Assembly (NCBI GenBank): GCA_016716385.1
Contig: JADJWL010000005.1
Coordinates: 186,001-250,000 of the forward strand
From: Bryobacterales bacterium
GTDB lineage: Bacteria; Acidobacteriota; Terriglobia; Bryobacterales; Bryobacteraceae
Length of the DNA stretch: 64,000 nucleotides
Direction: 5' to 3'
Shown here: piece by piece, positions 47,522-55,105 of the stretch
Numbering within the stretch: the stretch's first letter is position 1
Layout: the number at the start of each line of letters is the position of its first letter
The notes under the pieces: model-generated
The model's input: only the letters and a program-made list of their open reading frames with translations
What the model was told of the DNA's origin: nothing
The model's database searches: none
Made by a program: the position numbers and the translations under genes

Positions 47522-49360
47522 ATGGTTTCCTCTGACGAAAAATGGGTGTGGGATGACGGCGCCGGCGAGACTGCGGATGTTCCGCAAGTCGGCGACCTGC
47601 ATCTCGATCCAATCGAATGGCCAGACGAAACACCGCCGCCCGCCCAAGAACCACCCTCTGAACCCCCGCCAGCCAACGAAACAGAAGCCGTCCCTCCGGA
47701 GCCGAATCCCGATCTGCGCCAGGCATGGGAGATGCTCGAGGACGCGCTGGCCCGAATCCCGGCTGCCGATCCGGTCGAATGGGAGGCGGAAGCTCCCGAA
47801 CCCGCGCCGCCGTCGCACCGGGTCTCGGCCCTGATTCTTCACCTGGAAGGCAAGACCGCAGAGGCCGCGGAGGTCCTGGAGGCCGGTATCGAGGCCGGCG
47901 GCGACCTCGCCGAATCGCATTGCGCGCTGGGACGCCTTCTGTACGAACTCGGCCGCGACGACGAAGCGGCGCATCACCTGCGGCAAGGGCTTGCTCTCCA
48001 GCCCGCCCAGCCGGGTGCGTCCCTCACGCTGGGGCTGGCGCTCCGCCGCCTCGGCCGCCCGGACGAGGCGATCGAGGCGTTCCGCGGCGCCGTGGATTCC
48101 GGGGACGGTCCGGATGCGGCGCTCGGCTACGGCGTGCTCCTGCTCGGTGCCGGCCGGTCCGCCGATGCGCTCGACGTCTTCACGAAGGCTGTGGCCGAGC
48201 ATGCCGGGAATCCCGCGCTGCTGTTTGGCCAGGCGTACTCGTATCACACCCTGGGCAAGACCGCCGAGGCCGAGGCCGCCTACCGCGAAGTGCTCCGGCA
48301 CGACCCGCAGTGCGCCGACGCCCTGGCCAACCTCGTGGTCCTCCATCACAGCGCCCGCCGGGACGACGACATGCTGCGCGATGTCGGACTGCTGTTGCGC
48401 ACCCACCCGGAGTCGGCGCCCGCGCTGACCGCGTTGGCGGAAATCGAACTGGCGCAGGAGAACTACGAGGCGGCCGCCTCATTGTGCGAGCGTCTGGCTC
48501 AAAGCACCCCGGAAGGATTTGAGGTCTGGATGAACCTGGGCGTCGCGCGCCACGGAATCGGACGCTTCGAGGAGGCCGCGCAGGCGTTCACGGAAGCCGC
48601 CCGGATCCGGCCGCGGTCGCTCGACGCCCATCTCGCGCTCGGCGTCTCGAGACTCGAGGATGGCGACTACGTCGGAGCCCGCAGGGCCTTCGAAACCGCC
48701 CTCGACCTCGCGCCGGATCACGAACAGGCCTTGTGGCACCTCGCCTTGCTGGCCGATCAACTGGGAGAGGCGGCCGAGGCCGAGCGGCTCCTCGAGCGCT
48801 ACGTCGCCCGCGACCCGGACTCCTCGGCGGCGGCTCACTTCCGCCTGGGCCACTTCCGCCTGCGGTCGGGGGACGGACCCGGCGCGGTGAGCGGGTTCGA
48901 GGCGGCCTTGCGGATGCAGCCGGACTGGCCCGAAGCCCAGTTCAACCTCGCACTCGCCGTCTGGCGCGCGGGGGACACCGCCCGCGCGAGGCGACTGTTC
49001 GAAGTGGTCGCGGCCGACCATCCGCGGTTCACCGAAGCCCGCTACGCCCTCGGCCAGATGGCGCTCGACCGGGGCGATTACGCCGACGCCCTGACGCACT
49101 TCCGCCGCCTGCTCGAAGCCGGCGACCGTTCGCCCGAAGTCTTCTACAACGCGGCGCTCCTGCTGCAGGACGCGGGACAGCTTGAGGAAGCCGCCGGTCT
49201 CTACCGCGAAGCGCTGAAGGAACGCCCGAACCTGATGGCGGCCGTCGAGCGCCTCGGGCAGATCGCTCTAAAGCAGGGGCGCGAAGACGACGCCCGCACC
49301 TACTTCCGCCGCGCCCGCCAGGCGGGTCCAGCGTTGGTTGAACGCCAAGCCGTGGGGTAG
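47522..49360 (+). CDS. Cytoplasmic TPR-repeat protein B (paralogue of A)
   Basis: This 612-residue TPR protein is clearly related to the preceding gene product. It shares the N-terminal SDEKWVW leader, a Pro/Glu-rich linker, and about fourteen TPR units (for example VWMNLGVARHGIGRFEEAAQAFTEAARIRP and VFYNAALLLQDAGQLEEAAGLYREALKERP). It starts about 50 bases after its paralogue and is the last gene of the block. No signal peptide is seen. Tandem duplication is the simplest origin. The shared short N-terminal tag suggests both bind the same partner. Confidence 0.85.
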   Translation: MVSSDEKWVWDDGAGETADVPQVGDLHLDPIEWPDETPPPAQEPPSEPPPANETEAVPPEPNPDLRQAWEMLEDALARIPAADPVEWEAEAPEPAPPSHRVSALILHLEGKTAEAAEVLEAGIEAGGDLAESHCALGRLLYELGRDDEAAHHLRQGLALQPAQPGASLTLGLALRRLGRPDEAIEAFRGAVDSGDGPDAALGYGVLLLGAGRSADALDVFTKAVAEHAGNPALLFGQAYSYHTLGKTAEAEAAYREVLRHDPQCADALANLVVLHHSARRDDDMLRDVGLLLRTHPESAPALTALAEIELAQENYEAAASLCERLAQSTPEGFEVWMNLGVARHGIGRFEEAAQAFTEAARIRPRSLDAHLALGVSRLEDGDYVGARRAFETALDLAPDHEQALWHLALLADQLGEAAEAERLLERYVARDPDSSAAAHFRLGHFRLRSGDGPGAVSGFEAALRMQPDWPEAQFNLALAVWRAGDTARARRLFEVVAADHPRFTEARYALGQMALDRGDYADALTHFRRLLEAGDRSPEVFYNAALLLQDAGQLEEAAGLYREALKERPNLMAAVERLGQIALKQGREDDARTYFRRARQAGPALVERQAVG

Positions 49361-49489
49361 CGTAGGCTTGGGATCGCGAGAAGTGGGTGCAAGTCCTAGC
49401 TAGGCGTCTCTGCCTAACTCGGGCTTGCAGTGAACTGGCGGGACCAGCCGCCAGAGTCCCCGCTTGAGCAGCCGCTGGAGTCGCAAGGA

Positions 49490-50422
49490 ATGTTTGCCGG
49501 AACGAAACTGGGAAGGATCTTCTCTGCAGTCGTCGCGTCGCTCTTCGCAGCATGCTCGGGGACGAGCCGGGATGCTACCCTCGTTCTCTCTCTTTCCAGC
49601 GATGCGGCAATATCGGATCCCAACGCGCCGGCGCTGGGGGTCCAGCTCACGATCGGAGGTCATGCAGCATGGTTCGTCTTCGATACGGGCGCTGGTGCAC
49701 ACACTCTGGCAAGCTGGTTCGTCGATCGGGCTGGTCTGCAGCTGGAATCGGCTGATGGCTTGACGGCGCAGGACGCGACAGGCACTGAAGTCGCGGTCCA
49801 GCGGATCCCTGCCCAACATGCGGAATCGCTCGATGGTCATCGCTTTGTCGTGGCCGATGCCATCGTGGCTCGCTTCCCGCCCCATTTCGAAGAAGCAGCG
49901 GTTGGTGGGTTGCTGAACCCGCAGCTCCTCGCGACTCCCGAAAGAGCGACTGTGCTGGACTTGCGATCCTCAGAGCTGCGGGCGGAGCCGTATGCCCAGG
50001 CCGTGCGCCGCCTCGGTGCCGTGCCGGTCGCTTCGGAAGATCTCGAGCTGTGCACGCAAGCGGAGGCGCCAGTACCGAACCTGCTCTATGCTCTTCGGGT
50101 GAGGTCGCAGAACGGCGAGGCTTGGCTGAAGCTTGATACCGGCGCCAATATAACGGTCTTCCGGGCTGGAAGCCCAATCACTCAAGGATTACCGCTGGAA
50201 TCGGGCGGCGAGACAATGGGGGTTGCCGGACGACGGCAGCCATACCAGTTGGCCCGTGAGGTCAGGCTTTCGTTCGTGGGTCACGAGACGACATTGAATG
50301 CTCACGTCGTGGAGTCGACTGCTGAGGGATGCGGAAAGGATGGACTGCTCGGCTTGGACGCGCTGAGTTCATGTGCTCTGATTCTTGGCCCTGATTCGCT
50401 GGCGTTTGCGTGTGATCCGTGA
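49490..50422 (+). CDS. Putative lipoprotein with two retropepsin-like aspartic protease domains
   Basis: The 310-residue protein contains two DTG motifs in one chain: FDTGAGAHTLASW in the N-terminal half and KLDTGANITVFRAG in the C-terminal half, each followed later by a hydrophobic-Gly flap/psi-loop segment (GLLNPQLL, DGLLGLDAL). This matches tandem Asp_protease_2 (clan AA) domains. The N-terminus has a hydrophobic segment ending in SLFAAC, compatible with a lipobox. The ATG at 49490 is chosen for that reason; a GTG 60 bases upstream is also open. Codon use is less GC-biased than neighbours, and the gene is flanked by GCCTAAC motifs, so it may be acquired. Confidence 0.72.
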   Translation: MFAGTKLGRIFSAVVASLFAACSGTSRDATLVLSLSSDAAISDPNAPALGVQLTIGGHAAWFVFDTGAGAHTLASWFVDRAGLQLESADGLTAQDATGTEVAVQRIPAQHAESLDGHRFVVADAIVARFPPHFEEAAVGGLLNPQLLATPERATVLDLRSSELRAEPYAQAVRRLGAVPVASEDLELCTQAEAPVPNLLYALRVRSQNGEAWLKLDTGANITVFRAGSPITQGLPLESGGETMGVAGRRQPYQLAREVRLSFVGHETTLNAHVVESTAEGCGKDGLLGLDALSSCALILGPDSLAFACDP

Positions 50423-50503
50423 AGGGGCTGGCTCGCCCTTGCGGACCGGCTGCCTAACGAGGCGCTGCACCTGCCGCCTCACTCGACGCAGCCCACCTTG
50501 AAC

Positions 50504-50842
50504 ACACGGTCAGACCGATGAAAGCCCAAGAACACGACAAACTTCTCCAGGTACTGAAACACCGCTTCGAGAACAACCCCAATCGCCACAAGGGTCATAC
50601 CTGGAAATCGGTCCTGGCCAGGCTCGAACGGACTCCCGCCGCGCACATCGCTCGCAGCGATGGAGGCGTCCGGTGGGGAGCCGGATGTGATCGGCTACGA
50701 CGCGGGTTCCGGACAGTTCATCTTCTGCGACTGCTCTCTAGAGAGCCCCCCGGACGCAGGAGCCTCTGCTACGACCGTGGAGCATGGCTCTCACGGCAGG
50801 AGAAACAGCCGCACGGGAGCGCCGTCGAGGCCGCTGCTGCTG
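50504..50842 (+). repeat. Left copy of a ~340-base imperfect direct repeat (DUF4256)
   Basis: The segment beginning ACACGGTCAG is repeated, with substitutions and small indels, at 51447-51787. The repeat covers the short leader and the N-terminal two thirds of a DUF4256 gene. A toxin-antitoxin pair lies between the copies. Confidence 0.85.
50518..50842 (+). pseudogene. Truncated, frameshifted DUF4256 gene
   Basis: The copy starts like the intact gene downstream (MKA then HDKLLQVLKHRFENNPNRHKG). After RLERTP it shifts frame by a two-base loss, with the expected MEASGGEPDVIGYDAGSGQF in the next frame. It shifts back by a one-base loss before GRRSLCYDRGAWLS, then loses homology after SAVEAAAA. 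The C-terminal ~70 residues are absent. It is therefore a decayed duplicate rather than a functional gene. The remaining 70 bases up to the antitoxin ATG contain nothing recognisable. Confidence 0.82.
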
Positions 50843-50913
50843 AACGTCCGGACGGCAGCCGGGCGCTGTCCAAGTCATTCGATCGCGCCCACCAAGTGCA
50901 GTAGACTAATCGC

Positions 50914-51123
50914 ATGCGGATCACAAAGGGAACGGTGGTTGACGGCCGAATCGTCGTGGAGGATGAGGTCCTGACGGAAGGCTCGAACGTCACTGTTTTG
51001 GTTTCGGACGAACCCGCTTTCACCCTGACGCGCGAGGAGGAGGCCTCTCTGCTGGAAGCGATTTCCGAAGCGGATCGGGGTAACTTGCTGAATGCCGAGG
51101 ATGTCCTCCGGCGGCTGCAATAA
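50914..51123 (+). CDS. Type II antitoxin-like small protein
   Basis: This 69-residue acidic protein starts with a short beta-hairpin (MRITKGTVVDGRIVVEDEVLTEG) followed by a helical C-terminal tail (REEEASLLEAISEADRG). The size, acidity and position five bases before a RelE/ParE-like toxin gene fit an antitoxin. No classic ribbon-helix-helix or HTH motif stands out; the family is seen repeatedly next to ParE toxins in soil bacteria. Such antitoxins usually repress their own promoter. Confidence 0.72.
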   Translation: MRITKGTVVDGRIVVEDEVLTEGSNVTVLVSDEPAFTLTREEEASLLEAISEADRGNLLNAEDVLRRLQ

Positions 51124-51128
51124 CAATC

Positions 51129-51425
51129 GTGCTGCCGGTCAAGGTCACGGCTCGGGCTGATTCAGAGATTCGAGAAGCTGGCGCCTGGTGGCGGGCGAAC
51201 CGCGACAAAGCGCCGCACGCGTTCCGGGAAGAGCTTCAGCGCGGGTTCGCGCTGCTCGCGCAGCAACCCGAAGCCGGAACACTGGCGACCAATACGAAAC
51301 TGAAGGGTGTGCGGCGAATTCACTTGAGCCGTATCCGATATTTCCTCTATTACAGGATTTCTCCGGCACAAGTCGAGGTCCTGGCGCTGTGGCATTCCAG
51401 CCGATCAAGTGGCCTTGGCATGTAG
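51129..51425 (+). CDS. RelE/ParE-family toxin
   Basis: The 98-residue basic protein has the RelE/ParE fold pattern: helices (DSEIREAGAWWRANRDKAPHAFREEL, then an LLAQQPEAG turn) followed by strands VRRIHLSRIRYFLYYRI and QVEVLALWHSSR. The conserved late arginine/tyrosine and LALWHSSR motif are typical of ParE. Starts with GTG. ParE toxins poison gyrase and RelE toxins cut mRNA; the sequence alone favours ParE weakly. The pair is wedged between the two DUF4256 copies. Confidence 0.82.
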   Translation: MLPVKVTARADSEIREAGAWWRANRDKAPHAFREELQRGFALLAQQPEAGTLATNTKLKGVRRIHLSRIRYFLYYRISPAQVEVLALWHSSRSSGLGM

Positions 51426-51446
51426 AAGCCGCCGGGCACCTTAAGT

Positions 51447-51787
51447 ACACGGTCAGGCCCATGAAAGCCAAAGAACAAGACAAGCTCCTCCAGTTACTGA
51501 ACGCCCGCTTCGAGAAGAACCCCCATCGCCACAAGGGGCACACCTGGAAATCGGTCCTGGCCCGGCTCGAAAGGACTCCCACCGCGCTCACATCACTCGC
51601 AGCGATGGAGGCGTCCGGAGGGGAGCCGGATGTGATCGGCTGCGACGCGGCTTCCGGACAGTTCCTTTTCTGCGACTGCTCTCCGGAGAGTCCGCCGGGA
51701 CGCAGGAGCCTCTGCTACGACCGCGACGCATGGCTCTCGCGGAAGGAGAACCGGCCGTCCGGGAGCGCCGTCGAGGCCGCCGCGGCG
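51447..51787 (+). repeat. Right copy of the DUF4256 imperfect direct repeat
   Basis: Matches the left copy from the ACACGGTCAG leader into the coding region; this copy remains in frame and continues into the intact C-terminus. Confidence 0.85.
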
Positions 51788-52006
51788 ATGGGCATCGCGC
51801 TCCTCAATGAGGAGCAGTACCGCGCACTCCAGCGGCTCGGCGAGTTCGACACGAAAACGTCCAGTTGGGTGGCAACGCCCGAGGACGTACGCTCCCTCGG
51901 CGGCGCCCTCTTCTGCGATCGCCGCTACGGCAAGGTGTTCGTCTATCACAACGGCGCCCAGTCCTATTACGCAGCCCGGGGCTTTCGCGGCCTGCTGCGC
52001 GTCTGA
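51461..52006 (+). CDS. DUF4256 protein
   Basis: The 181-residue protein of the DUF4256 family is complete from MKAKEQDKLLQLL to the terminus ARGFRGLLRV. Family hallmarks are the RHKG tag, MEASGGEPDVIG, GRRSLCYDRDAW, LNEEQYRALQRLGEFDTKTSSW, and LGGALFCDRRYGKVFVYHNGA near the end. The function of the family is unknown; no signal peptide is present. The ATG at 51461 aligns with the family start. It ends five bases before the convergent TonB receptor gene. The partial duplicate upstream suggests local rearrangement around the toxin-antitoxin pair. Confidence 0.9.
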   Translation: MKAKEQDKLLQLLNARFEKNPHRHKGHTWKSVLARLERTPTALTSLAAMEASGGEPDVIGCDAASGQFLFCDCSPESPPGRRSLCYDRDAWLSRKENRPSGSAVEAAAAMGIALLNEEQYRALQRLGEFDTKTSSWVATPEDVRSLGGALFCDRRYGKVFVYHNGAQSYYAARGFRGLLRV

Positions 52007-52011
52007 GCCCG

Positions 52012-54255
52012 TCAGAACCGCAGCGTCATCCCGACGTTGAACTGGCGCATCTGCAGCGGACCGTAAATGTAGGTCGAGTCCCGCAGCGGACCGCGGTCGA
52101 AATCCCTCTGGAAGTCATCGCCGGTGTTAAGGGCTGCCACGTAGAGCCGCAGCGACGCTGTGTCCCGCAGATCGAACGAGCGGCTGGCGATCAGGTTGAA
52201 CACGGCAAACCGCTTCGAGGCCTCCAGGCGGTCTTCCGGGATGACGCCGGCGTAGTGCGGCACCGCCATGGAGCCGGTGAAGTCGCCTGAGCCAATCAGA
52301 CTGAAGCCGCCGGGCAGGTCGAAATCCGCCTGGACGAATCCGTACTGGTTCGGAGTCCGGAAGAAGCGCAGGCTGCCGAACTGCGGCTCGGGTTCCTGGA
52401 AACGCGCCTGCTGCATCGTCCAGCCGGCGCGGAATCCGAGCCATGCCGAGGCCTGGATGTTCGCGCTGAAGTCGACGCCGCGCACGAAGGATCCTGCGCC
52501 GTTCACCCGCTGCAGCAGGCGGAATCCGTCGCGTTCGGTTTCCGCGAGCTGGAACGTATCCCGAAGCTGCGTGGAGAAGACGCTTGCTCCGGCTTGCAGC
52601 CTCCGCCCGCCGAGCGTTCCTGAGTAGTCGAGAGCGGCGTTGTAGCTGAGGGAGCGCTCCTTGCGCAGACCGGGGCCGCGTTCCACCAGAAAGCCTTCGC
52701 CCCCGACCGCGGCAATATGCAGGTCTTCGTCGAAGATCATCGGTGCGCGAAATCCGGTGCTGACCCCGGCCCGAACGTTCCAGCTCTGTGTCAGACCGTA
52801 GCGGACGTTGCCTCGCGGGCTGAGCACCCAGGAATCCACCGTGTTGTTGCGGTCGGCCCGCACCCCTCCCACCAGCACCAGCCGCGGCGACACGCGGTAC
52901 TCATCCTGGAAGTAGAGACCGTGGTTGCGGAAGCGGTTGTCAAAGGCGCGGCCGTAGGCAGGGATGCGGTCCTCAACCCCTTCGCGCCAGAACTGGTATC
53001 CGCCGAGCAGCGTGTGTTTCCCTTGCTGCCGCCCGATCTGGGCGTCGCCCGTCGCCAGCGGATTTCTCGTGCTGCCGTAGGCGTTAGGGTCGAAATCCGC
53101 CCCATAGTAGCTGTTGCGGCGAAACAGGCTGTAACTCGTGTTCAACGAGTAGTAGGTGAGCGGCGTCGGTGCGTGATGGAAGCGCAGGAAGCCGGTCTCG
53201 CGCCGGGAGGCGATCTGTTCGGTGATAAAGGTATCCTCCGGCCGGAGATCGAACTGGCTGCCACCGCGGCGGAACTCGTCCGACACGCTGCCTCCCGCGG
53301 CCAGCGAGGCGCGGCCGTCCAGAAACCTGCGGTAGAGCGTGCCGCCGCCGGCCAGCAGTTCCCGGCGGGGCAGTTCGGTGAACCCGTCCCGGTCGCGGTC
53401 GATCTGGGTCCGCCGGATGCCGCGGAAATAGAAGTCACCGGTCCATTCCGCGGGCAGCGACACGATCTGCGCCGCCAGACCGGCCTGCTGTTCGGGACGC
53501 CCCTTGTGCCAGCCGGTCATGGTGTCGGCGGAAAACGTGTTCTCCCGCGGTTCCCGCCGCACAAGATTCACCACGCCGGCCACCGCGTTCGGACCATAGA
53601 GGGACGAGTTGCCACCTTTCACCACCTCCAACTGCTCCAAAAACTCGGTCGGGATCGCGTCCAGGCCGTATACCATCGAGACCCCGGAAACCGAGGGCAG
53701 ACCGTCTTCCAGAATCTGCGTATACGCCCCCGGCAAGCCGTTCAGACGCAGCGCCGTGAACCCGCAGTTGGCGCAATTGCTCTCCACGCGGACGCCCGGC
53801 ACAGTCGCGGTCAGGGCTTCGGTGAGCGTCCGCTTCACCAGGGCATCGGTCAGTTGCTGGGTGACCAGTTCCGTCCGCACCGGCGCGTCGACAGTCAGGT
53901 ACGGCGTACTGGTGCCGGTCACGACCACGGATTGCTCCAGAGCCGTCCGCAGGGGCAGGACAATCTCGATTTCGCCGATCACGCCCTCCCGGACCTCGAC
54001 GGCGAGCTTGCGGCCTTCGTAATGGTTGGCGGCCAGCGCGCGAAGAATCGCAGTTCCCGGCGGAAGGGGCGTCAGCAGGAATCCGCCATCGGTCCCGGTG
54101 ATGGCCGTTCGGATTCCTGCCTCGATGCGGGCTCCGGCGACCGGCCGGCCTTCCTCATCCACTAAACGCCCGGAGATCCCCCCCGGAGCCTGCGCCAGGA
54201 GGGCAACCGCGGCGAGCAACACAACAGCTAACTTCCACGCGTTAGACAAAGGCAT
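52012..54255 (-). CDS. TonB-dependent receptor with CxxC in the plug
   Basis: This 747-residue outer-membrane receptor has a signal peptide (LAVVLLAAVALLAQA), a carboxypeptidase-regulatory-like sandwich (GISGRLVDEEGRPVAGARIEA), and a plug (VVVTGTSTPYL, GVRVESNCANCGFTALRLNGLPG). The barrel ends in the aromatic terminus NVGMTLRF. A Cys pair (Cys161, Cys164) sits in the plug before the substrate-facing loop. It is divergent from a TlpA-like thioredoxin gene with only about 40 bases between starts and a palindromic operator-like site there. This supports joint regulation and possibly metal or thiol-linked uptake. Confidence 0.92.
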   Translation of the reverse strand: MPLSNAWKLAVVLLAAVALLAQAPGGISGRLVDEEGRPVAGARIEAGIRTAITGTDGGFLLTPLPPGTAILRALAANHYEGRKLAVEVREGVIGEIEIVLPLRTALEQSVVVTGTSTPYLTVDAPVRTELVTQQLTDALVKRTLTEALTATVPGVRVESNCANCGFTALRLNGLPGAYTQILEDGLPSVSGVSMVYGLDAIPTEFLEQLEVVKGGNSSLYGPNAVAGVVNLVRREPRENTFSADTMTGWHKGRPEQQAGLAAQIVSLPAEWTGDFYFRGIRRTQIDRDRDGFTELPRRELLAGGGTLYRRFLDGRASLAAGGSVSDEFRRGGSQFDLRPEDTFITEQIASRRETGFLRFHHAPTPLTYYSLNTSYSLFRRNSYYGADFDPNAYGSTRNPLATGDAQIGRQQGKHTLLGGYQFWREGVEDRIPAYGRAFDNRFRNHGLYFQDEYRVSPRLVLVGGVRADRNNTVDSWVLSPRGNVRYGLTQSWNVRAGVSTGFRAPMIFDEDLHIAAVGGEGFLVERGPGLRKERSLSYNAALDYSGTLGGRRLQAGASVFSTQLRDTFQLAETERDGFRLLQRVNGAGSFVRGVDFSANIQASAWLGFRAGWTMQQARFQEPEPQFGSLRFFRTPNQYGFVQADFDLPGGFSLIGSGDFTGSMAVPHYAGVIPEDRLEASKRFAVFNLIASRSFDLRDTASLRLYVAALNTGDDFQRDFDRGPLRDSTYIYGPLQMRQFNVGMTLRF

Positions 54256-54260
54256 GCTCC

Positions 54261-54276
54261 ACTAGTGTACACTGGT
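54261..54276. promoter_or_regulatory. Palindromic operator between divergent TonB and TlpA genes
   Basis: ACTAGTGTACACTGGT is a 16-base palindrome with one mismatched pair around a perfect AGTGTACACT core. It contains TACACT in both orientations, usable as a -10. On the minus strand TTAACA (54293-54288) lies 18 bases from it, a plausible promoter for the receptor. A dimeric repressor bound here would block both genes. Confidence 0.55.
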
Positions 54277-54295
54277 TTTGTCTCTGATGTTAACT

Positions 54296-55105
54296 ATGAG
54301 TAAATGCCTCCTGCTCCTCGTCGCGCCGGTCCTGGCGGAGACCCGCGCCCCCGCGCCGGAGTTCCGCGCGCAGGACGCGACCGGCAAGATGCGCCGCCTG
54401 TCCGATTTCCGGGGCAAGGTGGTTGTGTTGAACTTCTGGGCGACGTGGTGTCCACCGTGCCGCGTCGAGATGCCCTGGTTCGACGCCGTCTACCAGCGGC
54501 ATCGCGACCGGGGGCTGGCGGTTGTCGGCGTCGCGATGGACGCGCAGGGGTGGAGGGCGGTCACGCCGTTTCTGGCGCAGCACCGGATCGGCTATCCGAA
54601 CCTGCTGGGGAACAGCCGCATCGCCAGGCTCTACGGCGGCCTCGATACCCTGCCGGCCACATGGTTCCTGGACCGCCGGGGCCGCATCGTGGCGCAGCAC
54701 AAGGCGCTGCTGGGGGCGGAACACCTGGAGAAGATCGTCGACGCGCTGCTGAACGAAGCGCTGCCGGAATCAGCGGGGCTTGTGCTGCCGTCCGATCTGG
54801 AGGGCGCGCTCGACGCCGCTGCCGAGCCCCGAGTCAGACCCCACCGCAAGGAAGCGGTAGCCCTGGTCGAGCCGCTTGGCGACGCCGGTGGCGCCGGTCA
54901 GCGTTCCGCACGGGGTCTTGCTCTGTTTGCAGGCTTGGCCGATCGTTTCCATGGCCCGTTCCAGTTCGGGGTCATCGAAGCCGACGCCCAGCGAAAAGGC
55001 CAGGTCCGAGGGACCGACGAACACGCCGCTGACGCCCGGCGTGGCGAGGATTTCGCGGATATTGGCCAGCCCTTCCCGCGACTCCACCATGCACCAGAGG
55101 AATAG
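54296..55105 (+). CDS. TlpA/ResA-like exported thioredoxin, frame runs into antisense of next gene
   Basis: The first ~155 residues form a TlpA-type thioredoxin: short signal peptide (KCLLLLVAPVLAET), FRAQDATGKMRRLSDFRGKVVVLNFW, the redox motif WCPPC, and the cis-Pro region LPATWFLDRRGRIV. A normal end would be near position 54765. No stop occurs there; the frame continues over 330 bases antisense to the aldolase gene and stops at 55105, a tail with no domain character. Either the tail is real or a stop was lost by an indel near 54730-54770. It is divergent from the CxxC-containing TonB receptor. Confidence 0.75.
   Translation: MSKCLLLLVAPVLAETRAPAPEFRAQDATGKMRRLSDFRGKVVVLNFWATWCPPCRVEMPWFDAVYQRHRDRGLAVVGVAMDAQGWRAVTPFLAQHRIGYPNLLGNSRIARLYGGLDTLPATWFLDRRGRIVAQHKALLGAEHLEKIVDALLNEALPESAGLVLPSDLEGALDAAAEPRVRPHRKEAVALVEPLGDAGGAGQRSARGLALFAGLADRFHGPFQFGVIEADAQRKGQVRGTDEHAADARRGEDFADIGQPFPRLHHAPEE

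Noticed and set aside
49361..52006. Complete integron cassette array or mobile element
   Set aside because: No integrase or transposase, no paired GTTAGGC core, and no terminal inverted repeats were found; only isolated GCCTAAC motifs and a local duplication.
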